A stretch of DNA of 55,882 nt from positions 1-55,882 of the forward strand of contig CAJUHP010000022.1 of NCBI GenBank assembly GCA_910586125.1, written 5' to 3'. Below the pieces are notes generated by a model that worked only from the letters and a program-made list of their open reading frames with translations, was not told the DNA's origin and ran no database searches. Numbering within the stretch: the first letter of the stretch is position 1; every line of letters begins with the position of its first letter. Both the position numbers and the translations under genes were made by a program. This stretch comes from an uncultured Lachnospiraceae bacterium (GTDB lineage Bacteria > Bacillota > Clostridia > Lachnospirales > Lachnospiraceae). This document shows, in pieces, positions 7,947-16,596 of the stretch.

Positions 7947-7970
7947 GTACAAGTTTTTTAAAAAAAGTGG

Positions 7971-7998
7971 TTGCATTTTTTATAAAACGTGGTACAAT
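7971..7998 (+). promoter_or_regulatory. Promoter of the tRNA pair
   Basis: TTGCAT (7971-7976) and TACAAT (7993-7998), spacer 16 bp, ending 9 bp before the tRNA-Val 5' end. Confidence 0.55.
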
Positions 7999-8007
7999 AG
8001 ATTTCAC

Positions 8008-8081
8008 GGAGTCATAGCTCAGCCGGGATGAGCGTTCGCCTCACACGCGAAAGGTCGTGGGTTCGATCCCCGCTGGCTCCA
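8008..8081 (+). tRNA. tRNA-Val (anticodon CAC)
   Basis: A full cloverleaf. Acceptor stem GGAGTCA pairs with TGGCTCC (one G-U), the D arm contains AGCTCAGCCGGGATGAGC, the anticodon loop CTCACAC reads CAC, and the T arm contains GGTTCGATCC. Discriminator A; CCA is not encoded. It decodes GUG. Confidence 0.93.
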
Positions 8082-8125
8082 TACAAAGGCCGGACGGCGG
8101 TATTCCGTCGTATCCGGCACATTTT

Positions 8126-8198
8126 GGGCTCGTAGCTTAGCTGGGAAAGCGCTGCGTTCGCAACGCAGAGACCGAGGGTTCGAATCCCTTCGGGTCCA
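8126..8198 (+). tRNA. tRNA-Ala (anticodon CGC)
   Basis: Acceptor stem GGGCTCG pairs with CGGGTCC (G-U pairs at positions 3 and 5), anticodon stem CTGCG/CGCAG with loop TTCGCAA reading CGC, T loop GGTTCGAATCC. CCA is not encoded. It decodes GCG and lies 44 nt after tRNA-Val, with a terminator following. Confidence 0.88.
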
Positions 8199-8215
8199 TG
8201 TATTCTATATGGCCG

Positions 8216-8248
8216 CCGGACTGACAGAGATGCCAGCCCGGTTTTTTT
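8216..8248 (+). terminator. Terminator of the tRNA operon
   Basis: CCGGACTG (8216-8223) pairs with CAGCCCGG (8234-8241) with one A-C mismatch, followed directly by seven T. Confidence 0.7.
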
Positions 8249-8251
8249 GTC

Positions 8252-8411
8252 CTAGAGCGTGTTTGAAAATGTATTCCTGTGATCGGTATCTTCCCCTTCG
8301 CGGGGCGGCGGCACTCTGATTTTGCGGACGCAGCCTGCGCCCCCAATCGAGACGCCGCTACCTATTAATAGGACATACTTCTCACGGAAAGCAATAGTCA
8401 AACAGCCCTAG
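8252..8411. mobile_element. MITE-like 160-bp element with terminal inverted repeats
   Basis: The left end CTAGAGCGTGTTTGA (8252-8266) is the inverted complement of the right end TCAAACAGCCCTAG (8398-8411), apart from one extra base and one substitution. Between them the sequence is rich in small stems: a CCCC/GGGG stem with a TTCGC loop near 8295, a GCAG/CTGC stem near 8331, and the palindrome CCTATTAATAGG at 8361-8372. There is no open reading frame of note. It lies between the tRNA terminator and the start of the methylase gene. A short non-autonomous mobile element or intergenic repeat is the best reading; no second copy was found in the window. Confidence 0.5.
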
Positions 8412-8436
8412 GGACTGTCGAAAATGGGATGATACA

Positions 8437-10338
8437 ATGAGGAAAACAGCGATGGAGCAAGCGGTGGAAAAGACCATTCAGGCAAAGCCGGTTTTAAAGT
8501 GGGCCGGCGGCAAAACGCAGATGTTGAACGTTCTGATGCCGAAAGTGCCGGCGTCCTACCGAAAATACATCGAGCCTTTTGTGGGGGGAGGCGCGCTCTT
8601 TTTTGCGCTGAATCCCGCACAGGCCATTCTGTCAGACAGCAACCCAGAACTGATCAACATGTATCGGGAAGTGGCAGTACATGCGGACGAAGTGATGGGA
8701 TATCTCCTCCAGTACAAAAATACAAAAGAAGATTTCTATGCGGTGCGGGCGCAGGACTGGATAAGCCTGCCGAAAGCGCAGGCCGCGGCCAGAATGATAT
8801 ATCTGAATAAAACCTGTTTTAACGGCCTGTACCGGGTCAATCAAAAGGGACAGTTTAACGTGCCTTACGGCAAATATAAGACGCCCAATTACTGCGACGA
8901 GGAAATTTTGTATTCGGCGTCCAGGGCGCTGCGGGACGCCCGCATTGTCTGTGGGGATTACCTTGACGTTTTAAAGGAGTACGCTGGTCCGGGAGATTTT
9001 ATTTTTCTGGACCCGCCGTATCTGCCGGTGTCGGAATATGCGGACTTCAAGCGATACACGAAGGAACAGTTTGACGAGGAGGATCACGTGGAGCTGGCGA
9101 AGGAGGTCGCGCGTCTAAAGGAGCTGGGCTGCCATGTGATCCTGACCAATTCCAACAATCCTCTGGTGCATGAGCTGTACGCCCCTTACAAGAAGGAGAT
9201 TGTCCAGACCAAGCGCTATATTTCCTGCAATGGAAGCCGACGAAAGGGAGAGGATGTGATCGTCACGGTTGCGCAGGAAAAAAAGACCACGTTGAACATC
9301 GTGCCAAAGCCGCTGCCGGAGCAGGTGAGCAAGTATCCGCCCACCCGGTTTATGGGTTCCAAGAACAAGCTTCTGGAACAGATCTGGGCCGTAGCTTCGC
9401 AGTTTTCCTTTGACACGGTCGTAGATTTGTTTTCGGGTTCCGGTGTCGTGGGCTATATGTTTAAGGCGCAGGGGAAATCGGTCGTCAGCAACGACTATAT
9501 GGCGATGTCCGCCGCTTTTTCAAAGGCCATGATTGAGAATAACCAGGTTGTGCTGCCTCTGGAGGAGGCGAAAGCACTGCTGGCAGCGGAGAGGGAGCCG
9601 GACCACTTTGTGGCGGAGACATTTCGCGGACTCTATTACTCGGATTCGGAAAATGATCAGATCGACGTTCTGCGGATGAATATCGCCGCCATAAAGGACC
9701 CGTACAAGCATGCGATCGCCATGTCGGCCTTGATTCGGGCCTGCATAAAAAAACGTCCCAGAGGGATTTTTACCTATACGGGAGCGCGCTATAACGACGG
9801 CAGGAAGGATCTGCAGAAAACTTTGGAACAGCAGTTTCTGGAGGCGGTCGCGGCGATCAACAAAGCCGTGTTTGACAATGGAAAAGAAAACCGCTCCCGC
9901 CACGGCGACGCGATGGAGCTGAGAGCGGAGAGTCCGGATCTGGTTTATCTGGATCCGCCCTATTACTCGCCGCTGTCCGACAACGAGTATGTGCGCCGCT
10001 ATCATTTTGTGGAGGGTCTGGCCAGAGACTGGAAGGGCGTGGAGATCCAGCAGCACACGCAGACCAAGAAATTTAAATCCTATCCGACGCCTTTTTCCAC
10101 GAGGAACGGGGCGGCCGATGCGTTTGACCGGCTGTTTAAAAAATTTGCGGGAAGCATCCTGATTGTGTCCTACTCGTCCAACAGCCAGCCGACACAGGAT
10201 GAAATGATTGCTTTGCTGGCGAAGCATAAGGAGCATGTGGAAGTGATTCCGATTGATTACACCTATTCGTTCGGCAACCAGAAGGAGGCGAAGACGAACC
10301 GCAACCGCGTGCAGGAATTTCTGTTCGTCGCGTACTAA
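8437..10338 (+). CDS. Fused double Dam-type adenine-N6 DNA methyltransferase
   Basis: A 633-residue protein with two complete methylase domains, like M.FokI in layout. Domain 1 is Dam/M.DpnII-like: VLKWAGGKTQ near residue 20, the SAM loop FVGGGALFF near 48, Dam-typical NKTCFNGLYRVN, and catalytic DPPYLP near 191. Domain 2 starts near residue 305 (FMGSKNKLL), with SAM loop FSGSGVVGY near 332 and DPPYYS near 505. Two domains allow methylation of adenine on each strand of a non-palindromic site. ATG 8452 has the better ribosome binding site (GAGGA) and may be the true start. The endonuclease follows after 15 bp. It protects the host from that enzyme. Confidence 0.9.
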   Translation: MRKTAMEQAVEKTIQAKPVLKWAGGKTQMLNVLMPKVPASYRKYIEPFVGGGALFFALNPAQAILSDSNPELINMYREVAVHADEVMGYLLQYKNTKEDFYAVRAQDWISLPKAQAAARMIYLNKTCFNGLYRVNQKGQFNVPYGKYKTPNYCDEEILYSASRALRDARIVCGDYLDVLKEYAGPGDFIFLDPPYLPVSEYADFKRYTKEQFDEEDHVELAKEVARLKELGCHVILTNSNNPLVHELYAPYKKEIVQTKRYISCNGSRRKGEDVIVTVAQEKKTTLNIVPKPLPEQVSKYPPTRFMGSKNKLLEQIWAVASQFSFDTVVDLFSGSGVVGYMFKAQGKSVVSNDYMAMSAAFSKAMIENNQVVLPLEEAKALLAAEREPDHFVAETFRGLYYSDSENDQIDVLRMNIAAIKDPYKHAIAMSALIRACIKKRPRGIFTYTGARYNDGRKDLQKTLEQQFLEAVAAINKAVFDNGKENRSRHGDAMELRAESPDLVYLDPPYYSPLSDNEYVRRYHFVEGLARDWKGVEIQQHTQTKKFKSYPTPFSTRNGAADAFDRLFKKFAGSILIVSYSSNSQPTQDEMIALLAKHKEHVEVIPIDYTYSFGNQKEAKTNRNRVQEFLFVAY

Positions 10339-10353
10339 ACGGGAGGAGTCCGG

Positions 10354-12081
10354 ATGCAGGAACCGATTGAGATTTGGTTGGTGGGAAATACCGGTCTGCG
10401 CAATCCAAACCGGATTCAGGAGGGCTTTTTTGTATTTGCACAGTCATCCTTTACCGGAAAGCTTCACGGGCGGGAGAACGAGATCGGTTTTATGAAGCTT
10501 CTGAACGAAAAGGGCATCATACAGAATGAGGACGGCAGGGACGAGTCCGGAAGCCATGCCAGAAAATGGCGGCTGATGTTTGCGAAAAACGGGTTTATCT
10601 ATCCGCAGTTGAAGGCGAGAGACGGACGCCAGGAGGAGTTGGGACCGCTGGACGAGCTGACGCCGTTTGGAAAAACGTTTCTCACGGCGGATACCTATCC
10701 GGCTGTTCAGGAATGCTATCTGCGCGCAATGAGTGTGGAGCAGTATCCTATGCCGGACGGAAAGGGATACTTTTCTCCGCTTCGCTGGCTGCTGGCCGTC
10801 ATGCTGGAGCTAAAGAGGCGGACCGGCTCGTCGGAGATTTCCCGGATTGAATTTGCTCTGTGGGGACATACGACCAATCCTGCCTACTGTCTGGAGGAGG
10901 TTGTAGAACGGATTCTTGATCTGAGAAAACGGCGGCGGGAAGCGCCGGCCAAGAGGCCGTTTGACAGGCAGGAGATTGCGGCGCGGGGGGAGAACTATAA
11001 CAAAAAGGCCGGCAATTTTCTGGATTACAGCGATATGAATATGCGGTATCTTCGGATTTCCGGGATGTTTCAGCGAAAGGGCCGAGGTCTTGTCATTGCG
11101 CCTGCCAGGCTGGTTTTGGCCGAACAGCTTGCCAAAACCACAGCCAACACCGGTCCTCTGATCGAGGAGTACAAAATTCTCTGCGGCGGCGCTCCGCTTC
11201 CTACAGACCGTCTGGATATTGCGAAAACGCTCCTAACTGATCTGGCCGGGCAGATGAAAGCGCGCCATATTTTATTTGATATCTCGGATCTCCCTCTGAC
11301 AACGGCGATGGAGGTCAACATTGCCAGGCAGCGTCTGGAAGGGATACTGGCCCGGACGGACGAGATCAAGTATGCGAAGGAACAGCGCGGTCAGTGGCAG
11401 GAAATCGCGGATTATATGTCGCTTCTGATCAAGGGGGGCGGAAAGACTGTGTACGATGAGGATTATGCGGTCGAGGTTCCCAAAGACGAGACGCCGGCCT
11501 ATCTGGAATGGGTTCTGTGGAGAGCGGTGCTGGCGATCGGGCATATGGTAAATCCGCCGTACGAGGTGCGCGGGTTTCGTCTGGATTCAGATTTTATGCC
11601 GGTTTCGGCAGCGGGGGGCGGAAAGGGAGATCTGTACTGCGAGTTCGAGGAGTTCATGATTTTGACCGAGGTGACAATGTCGTCCTCGTCGAGGCAGGAA
11701 GCCATGGAGGGCGAACCGGTCAGGCGTCATGTCTCAGACGCGGTTCTGAAATATGACAAACCGGTTTACGGTCTGTTTATCGCCGTCAAAATCGACACCA
11801 ATACGGCGGAAACCTTTCGGCACGGGATCTGGTATGCGAAAGGCGACGTCAGGCAGCGGCTGAATATTGTGCCTCTGACGCTGGCGCAGTTTCAGTCTTT
11901 TTTTGTCTCCATGTTTCGGGCGGGGCAGGCCGGGCCGGAAAAACTCAGAGAGCTGATTCTTTGCTGCGAGGCGGGGAGAGATGTGCAGGATGCGCCGGGA
12001 TGGAAGGCATATATTGACGATACCGTCGCGAAGAAGGCGGGGGAATTTGCGAGGGGAACGGTCAGAGGAACAGGGAGATAA
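10354..12081 (+). CDS. AlwI-like type IIS restriction endonuclease
   Basis: A 575-residue protein after a strong GGGAGGAG site. The carboxy-terminal region resembles the AlwI endonuclease family: YLEWVLWRAVLAIGH near residue 385, then CEFEEFMILTEVTMSSSSRQ near 427-446 (acidic residues plus E-x-T like a PD-(D/E)XK core) and GEPVRRHV. AlwI cuts a few bases outside GGATC. The paired methylase has a GATC-type Dam domain, which fits a GATC-containing asymmetric site, but the exact target is inference. The gene looks intact. Type IIS is inferred from the fused methylase and family likeness. Confidence 0.75.
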   Translation: MQEPIEIWLVGNTGLRNPNRIQEGFFVFAQSSFTGKLHGRENEIGFMKLLNEKGIIQNEDGRDESGSHARKWRLMFAKNGFIYPQLKARDGRQEELGPLDELTPFGKTFLTADTYPAVQECYLRAMSVEQYPMPDGKGYFSPLRWLLAVMLELKRRTGSSEISRIEFALWGHTTNPAYCLEEVVERILDLRKRRREAPAKRPFDRQEIAARGENYNKKAGNFLDYSDMNMRYLRISGMFQRKGRGLVIAPARLVLAEQLAKTTANTGPLIEEYKILCGGAPLPTDRLDIAKTLLTDLAGQMKARHILFDISDLPLTTAMEVNIARQRLEGILARTDEIKYAKEQRGQWQEIADYMSLLIKGGGKTVYDEDYAVEVPKDETPAYLEWVLWRAVLAIGHMVNPPYEVRGFRLDSDFMPVSAAGGGKGDLYCEFEEFMILTEVTMSSSSRQEAMEGEPVRRHVSDAVLKYDKPVYGLFIAVKIDTNTAETFRHGIWYAKGDVRQRLNIVPLTLAQFQSFFVSMFRAGQAGPEKLRELILCCEAGRDVQDAPGWKAYIDDTVAKKAGEFARGTVRGTGR

Positions 12082-12087
12082 AGTAAA

Positions 12088-13251
12088 ATGACAGGGCAAA
12101 AGACAAAAATGCGGGATACATTTCGGTTACAAGAGGAGACATCCAAGGGGGAGGACGCACAGCGGCAAATGGCCGCCGCCGCCCTCATTCTGGCTGGCTG
12201 GTACAAAAAGAACGGTCGCCCGCTGCCCTGGCGGCAGGATCGGGATGCCTATAAAATCTGGATATCGGAGATCATGCTGCAGCAGACCCGGATAGAGGCG
12301 GTAAAACCTTACTATGCCCGTTTTATGGAAGCGCTGCCCAATGTGCAGGCCCTGGCCGCTGTGGAGGAAGAAAAGCTTCTGAAGCTGTGGGAGGGCTTGG
12401 GATATTACAGCCGGGCCAGAAATCTGAAAAAGTGCGCCGCAGAGCTGACAGAACACTGGGGCGGGCGTCTGCCGGCAGATTACGAGGCGCTCAAACGCCT
12501 GCCCGGTATCGGTCCTTATACGGCGGGAGCCATCGCTTCCATCGCCTATGGGATTGCCGTTCCGGCTGTGGACGGCAACGTTCTGCGGGTTTTATCGCGG
12601 CTGCTTTTAAGCCGGGAGGATATCGGCCAGGCGTCTGTAAAGCGGCAGGCGGAGCGTCTGCTGACCGCATGTATGCCCGCTGGCAGCCCGGGAGAATTTA
12701 ATGAGGGGATTATGGAATTGGGGGAGACGGTCTGCATTCCCAACGGCCGCCCCCTTTGTGAGAACTGTCCGGTTCAGGGATACTGCCGCGCATACCAGGA
12801 GGGTGTGCAGGAAGAGCTGCCGGTAAAAGCGCCGAAAAAGGCCCGCCGGCAGGAGCAGCGCACGGTGTTGATTCTGCTGTATGAGCCGCTTCATTTGCCG
12901 GAAAACAAACCGGCGGGGCGTCTGGTGGGAATACGGAAAAGGCCGGATACCGGTCTTTTGGCTGGTCTGTACGAGCTGCCTTCCTTTGACGGCTGTCTGA
13001 CAAAGGAGGAGCTTCGCAGGTCCTTAATCAAAGAAGGATTTTTAGCGGCAGACATTTTCGCAGCCGGAAAAGCCCGCCATATCTTCAGCCATGTGGAGTG
13101 GGATATGACGGGCTATGTGGTGCAGTTGGGAGAACTGCCGGATACAAACAATATGATTTTTGTGGAGCGTGAGCGGCTGCGCGAAAGCTATGCGCTGCCG
13201 TCGGCCTTTCGGGCCTTCCAGAAATTTCTTCTGCCTCAGGGGGAAGCATGA
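12088..13251 (+). CDS. mutY: A/G-specific adenine glycosylase MutY
   Basis: A 387-residue protein that removes adenine opposite 8-oxoguanine. Visible features in order: LPWR...YKIWISEIMLQQT (DNA-binding and catalytic Glu), WEGLGYYSRARNL, the helix-hairpin-helix LPGIGPYTAGAIASIA with catalytic Asp in AVDGNVLRVLSR, and the 4Fe-4S cysteines CIPNGRPLCENCPVQGYC. The carboxy-terminal domain is NUDIX-like (8-oxoG recognition). The amino end is about 25 residues longer than usual. It starts 6 bp after the endonuclease gene and may be read through from it. Confidence 0.95.
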   Translation: MTGQKTKMRDTFRLQEETSKGEDAQRQMAAAALILAGWYKKNGRPLPWRQDRDAYKIWISEIMLQQTRIEAVKPYYARFMEALPNVQALAAVEEEKLLKLWEGLGYYSRARNLKKCAAELTEHWGGRLPADYEALKRLPGIGPYTAGAIASIAYGIAVPAVDGNVLRVLSRLLLSREDIGQASVKRQAERLLTACMPAGSPGEFNEGIMELGETVCIPNGRPLCENCPVQGYCRAYQEGVQEELPVKAPKKARRQEQRTVLILLYEPLHLPENKPAGRLVGIRKRPDTGLLAGLYELPSFDGCLTKEELRRSLIKEGFLAADIFAAGKARHIFSHVEWDMTGYVVQLGELPDTNNMIFVERERLRESYALPSAFRAFQKFLLPQGEA

Positions 13252-15170
13252 GGCGCTTTGCCGCCGGAAAAACTGGGGATGTCAGAGGCTTCTGACGGCA
13301 GCAGGACGGCAGTGAAGGGAATTCGCTCGCTCCGGAATATAGCAGCCTCGCGTTTCTGACAGGTAAAGAGAAAGACCTGTCCAGAATAATTTTCGGCCAG
13401 AAAACAAAGTGTCTGCCGCAGGCGTTCATCGTCGTAGGCCAGAAAGCAGTCATCCAATAGAAGCGGCATACCTCCGGCGGGAAAGAGCAGATCAACGACG
13501 GCCAGACGCAGGGCCAAATGAACCTGCTCGATGGTTCCCCGGCTCAGGGAATCCAGAGGAACCGTCCGGGATCCGGTGCGTACCGTGACGCAGAGCTGGT
13601 CGTCCACATATACCTGCCGGTAAAGTCCGCCGGTCAGTCCGGCCAGAATCTGCGACATGGATTCGTTCAGGTGAGGGCCGACTGCATTCTGAATCTGGCC
13701 GGCAGCCTTCTTTAACAGATCCAGAGCCAGCGTAACCGCCTGCACTTCCAGGCGGATTTTTTTCTGTTCTTCTATTTTAGCTGCCAGTATTTCCAGCTCT
13801 TCTTCCAAGGTTCGCGCCTGTTCGGCCTTTCGCTCCGATTCCCATTCTCTGCGGCAGATTTCCTGGTAGCGTTTCTGAAGCGTCTGCAGATGGAGACGGA
13901 GCTGCCGGGCATTCATGCCGCGGTCAAACGAACGATTTCCGCGGTCAAACGTATCATCCGGATCCGAATTGTAAAAATTGTCATACGCATCATCCCGATC
14001 GGAATCGGCAAAATCATCAAACGCATCGTCCCGATCAAAATCGTCAAATGGATCCAGCGCATCATTCAGATTCGCAGTGCCAAGTTGCTCAAAATCTTCG
14101 TCCATGTCCGAACTGTCGTCTTCCTCCAGATCTTCGTCTATGTCCGAACCGTCGTCTTCCTCCAGATCTTCGTCCATGTCCGAACCGTCGTCTTCCTCCG
14201 ACTCCTCATCAATACCCGACTCTGTTTCTTCGTCATCGCTCTCTTCTGGATCTTCGGTGCGCCGCCGTCTTCCCAATAGGAGAAAGAGAATCACAGAAAG
14301 AAAGGCACAGGCAGCAGCGGCGGCGTTCTGATGATTTTGCCACAGAGCCACGCCGAGAATCAGGCAGGCCAATCCGGGGATCCAGTGAAGAAGCATGGGA
14401 ATTCGGGAGGGCGAAGAGGAGATGGGACTGCCAGGCTCTTCGCTTTCGGAGACATCATCCGGCTCCGCGCGTTCCTGCAGGGCGCTCATGCACAAGTCCA
14501 TTTCCTTTTCCAGAGCCTTCTTTTCCTCGATGAGACAGCGGGAAGACTCTGCGGACAGATGCTCTTTTTGCTGTTTTAAAAGAAAATACCGTTCCTCCGG
14601 CGAGGAATCAAGAGATGATTCCAGCCTCTTTTTCTCGGATTTTAACCAGCTTGCGGCCCGGCTGTAATCCAGCGTATCGGAGCAGGTTTGATACACGCCG
14701 GCCAGATGCTTCTGGACTTCGCCGGCCAGGGACTGTCCGGCGGCGCTTGCGGCCTGTCGAATGCTGATGGTATTGTAATACAGATCTTCCGTGAGGCCGT
14801 CATAATACCTTTCAGCCAGCAGCTCCTGCGGGCAGGCGATGCGCCCCTGTCCCGGCGTGGTCAGAAAACAGCTCTTGTGTCCCTGGCGGAAGGAGCGCTC
14901 CAGCAGAAAGCTTTCGTCGTCGTACTCAAAGGTTAGGCTGCCTCCGAAGGCGGCATCGTGGTCCCAGGGCAGATAACGGGAATACAGATCATTTTGGGCC
15001 GCACGGCCCCGCCGCCTTTCCAGGCCGAACAGCATACAGCCGATAAAGGTGTGGAGTGTGGATTTTCCTGCTTCGTTGGGCCCGTATAGGATATGAATGC
15101 CGTCCTGAAACGAAAAGGTTTTCTGATACAATTTACCGAATCCGTGAATATGAATCTCAATCAGTTTCAT
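13236..15170 (-). CDS. SbcC/YhaN-like AAA ATPase with acidic repeat insert
   Basis: A 644-residue ATPase. Walker A GPNEAGKST is near residue 32, the Rad50-like signature LDSLSRGTIEQVHLALRLA near 535, and Walker B MPLLLDDCF near 568. The middle has a predicted membrane hairpin or two helices (LLHWIPGLACLILGVALW and AAAAACAFLSVILFLLLG) and then about 120 residues dominated by D, E and S, including three 12-residue repeats. Coiled coil flanks the insert. It is shorter than YhaN or SbcC (about 900-1000). The start overlaps the stop of the nuclease gene by ATGA, so the two products probably work as a complex on DNA ends. Its 3' end overlaps mutY by 16 bp. Confidence 0.85.
   Translation of the reverse strand: MKLIEIHIHGFGKLYQKTFSFQDGIHILYGPNEAGKSTLHTFIGCMLFGLERRRGRAAQNDLYSRYLPWDHDAAFGGSLTFEYDDESFLLERSFRQGHKSCFLTTPGQGRIACPQELLAERYYDGLTEDLYYNTISIRQAASAAGQSLAGEVQKHLAGVYQTCSDTLDYSRAASWLKSEKKRLESSLDSSPEERYFLLKQQKEHLSAESSRCLIEEKKALEKEMDLCMSALQERAEPDDVSESEEPGSPISSSPSRIPMLLHWIPGLACLILGVALWQNHQNAAAAACAFLSVILFLLLGRRRRTEDPEESDDEETESGIDEESEEDDGSDMDEDLEEDDGSDIDEDLEEDDSSDMDEDFEQLGTANLNDALDPFDDFDRDDAFDDFADSDRDDAYDNFYNSDPDDTFDRGNRSFDRGMNARQLRLHLQTLQKRYQEICRREWESERKAEQARTLEEELEILAAKIEEQKKIRLEVQAVTLALDLLKKAAGQIQNAVGPHLNESMSQILAGLTGGLYRQVYVDDQLCVTVRTGSRTVPLDSLSRGTIEQVHLALRLAVVDLLFPAGGMPLLLDDCFLAYDDERLRQTLCFLAENYSGQVFLFTCQKREAAIFRSERIPFTAVLLPSEASDIPSFSGGKAPHASP
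14101..14208 (-). repeat. Three tandem 36-bp units encoding acidic repeat
   Basis: Units at 14101-14136, 14137-14172 and 14173-14208 differ at only a few positions; the third diverges at its end. They encode about DDGSDMDEDLEE per unit in the SbcC-like ATPase. The exact 36-bp period keeps the frame when copies are gained or lost. A looser aspartate-rich repeat with FDDFDRDDAF-type units follows in the protein. Confidence 0.9.
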
Positions 15171-16240
15171 GGCCGGCCTCCTTCCGTGAGACAGGCCCGC
15201 ACGCCGTAGGCGATAACCTTATCCCGCAGTTCCCCCGGCGGCAGCGTGTCGGCCTGTGCCAGAAAATATCCCAGAAGATCTCTGTCGTGGAGCGCCCGCA
15301 GGCGTTCATAATCCAGAGAAATATGCGTCTGGTCGTTCCAGGAAGCCACCCGGCCGGGAAGCGGCGGCGCAGCGCCAAAATCCATATCTAGTTCGCGTTC
15401 CCCCAAAAGAGTAATCTGATAAAGGTGGGAAAGCCCTTTTGCCTGCATGGTTCGGGCCAGTGAATGCGCCAGACCCTCGCGGGTGGTATCCGGCTGTACG
15501 GAGACGGTCAGCGGGATATAGCGGGCGGTGCAGGCAGGCACAAAGCGAAGGCAGGTCTGATTGAGAGAGACTTCGGCCCGCACATAACCCCGGACCCCGG
15601 TGTCGGAACAGTCCAGCGGTTCCGGGGAGCCGCACCAGGCCAGCCGCAGATCTTCCCTGAGCTCCGGCTTGTGAATATGGCCGAACGCGGCATAGTGAAA
15701 GCTGTTTGATGCCGGGCGGCCCGGATTTACGGGGATATGTTTTTCATCGCCGCCGTGGGCCAGAAGAATGTGAATCCGGCCGTCGCAGGGAGCCTTGATC
15801 CGGTCATAGAGAGGTTCCCGGATCTCCGTCTGCCGATAACTGAAACCATGTACCTGCGTATTCAGATCCTCAAAAAAGACAGAGTCCTCGGTGCCTCCCA
15901 TAAGAAAAGACACCGAAGGAGCCCAGGGAAAATCCAGGTAGCGGGATCGGGGCGTGACGCAGTCGTGGTTGCCGGCAATCAGTACGACTCTGGCATGGGA
16001 CAGGGTCTGAAACAGGGCGTTCACCTCTTTTAACTCCCGCAGAAGCGGCTGGCGGTGAAACAGATCGCCGGCAATCAGCAGCAGATCGGCCTCGTCCTCG
16101 GCCGCCTGCACCATATGGCGGAGAACATTCCACAGAGCATCGTGACGTTCCTCGCTCCAGGGGCGGCCTTTGTCGGGGTACATTCCCAGATGGATATCGG
16201 CAGTGTGCAGAATTTTTATGGTTTTCTCTTGTATTCTCAT
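15167..16240 (-). CDS. Mre11/SbcD/YhaO-like DNA repair exonuclease
   Basis: A 357-residue calcineurin-like phosphoesterase. The metal-binding motifs are in order: DIHLG near residue 15, GDLFHR near 58, GNHD near 94, HGG near 161 and GHIHKP near 188. The carboxy part is the capping domain. Together with the overlapping ATPase it forms an SbcCD/YhaON-like pair for processing DNA ends or hairpins. The ribosome binding site before 16240 is weak. A possible promoter is TACAAT on the minus strand at 16290-16295. The gene is convergent to mutY and divergent from the copper genes. Confidence 0.85.
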   Translation of the reverse strand: MRIQEKTIKILHTADIHLGMYPDKGRPWSEERHDALWNVLRHMVQAAEDEADLLLIAGDLFHRQPLLRELKEVNALFQTLSHARVVLIAGNHDCVTPRSRYLDFPWAPSVSFLMGGTEDSVFFEDLNTQVHGFSYRQTEIREPLYDRIKAPCDGRIHILLAHGGDEKHIPVNPGRPASNSFHYAAFGHIHKPELREDLRLAWCGSPEPLDCSDTGVRGYVRAEVSLNQTCLRFVPACTARYIPLTVSVQPDTTREGLAHSLARTMQAKGLSHLYQITLLGERELDMDFGAAPPLPGRVASWNDQTHISLDYERLRALHDRDLLGYFLAQADTLPPGELRDKVIAYGVRACLTEGGRP

Positions 16241-16350
16241 AGATTTTGTATGTATTTTTCAGGCATGGTTAGGAGAGTTTTCTTTAAGGATTGTACCACA
16301 AAACGGATCGGATTGGAAATACCTTATCCGATAAAGATTTTCGGAGGGTC

Positions 16351-16379
16351 TTGACAGACGGCCGATGTATCTGTATAAT
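16351..16379 (+). promoter_or_regulatory. Promoter of the csoR-copA operon
   Basis: TTGACA (16351-16356) and TATAAT (16374-16379) with a 17-bp spacer: a consensus promoter, immediately followed by the CsoR operator. Confidence 0.85.
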
Positions 16380-16384
16380 ATGAC

Positions 16385-16404
16385 TATACCCCCGTGGGGT
16401 GTTA
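16385..16404 (+). promoter_or_regulatory. CsoR operator
   Basis: TATACCCCCGTGGGGTGTTA matches the CsoR site pattern (TAnACCCnnnnGGGTnTA-like pseudo-palindrome with C- and G-tracts). It covers the expected transcription start, so bound CsoR would block initiation until Cu(I) releases it. Confidence 0.8.
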
Positions 16405-16596
16405 AGGGTTTGGAGAGCAATGCCTTAAACAAAGGCTTCTTTTCTGGCAGCCGGACTGAATTTTGTGATATCTGTACATACTACCCTTTGCGGTGAAACG
16501 ATCATGGCGGTAGGTATTGGATTGAGAGATGCCGGGGATTTACCGCCGTTTTTCTGTAAAGCGTGATCGGATACGGGGAGGTTTTAGGAGGGAACA
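16405..16596 (+). promoter_or_regulatory. Structured 5' leader of csoR with possible attenuator
   Basis: About 190 nt separate the promoter from csoR. It includes a GCCTT/AAGGC hairpin near 16420 and a GGCGGTA (16506-16512) / TACCGCC (16541-16547) stem followed by GTTTTT. An upstream CTACC near 16483 could pair with GGTAG inside the terminator's left arm, an alternative fold. No known riboswitch class was recognised. Confidence 0.4.

Noticed and set aside
14101..14208. Three 36-bp direct repeats resembling a CRISPR array
   Set aside because: There are no spacers; the repeats are head-to-tail coding sequence in an ATPase gene.
13890..14533. Several plus-strand frames over the acidic repeat
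   Set aside because: They arise from the biased codons of the D/E repeat on the minus strand.
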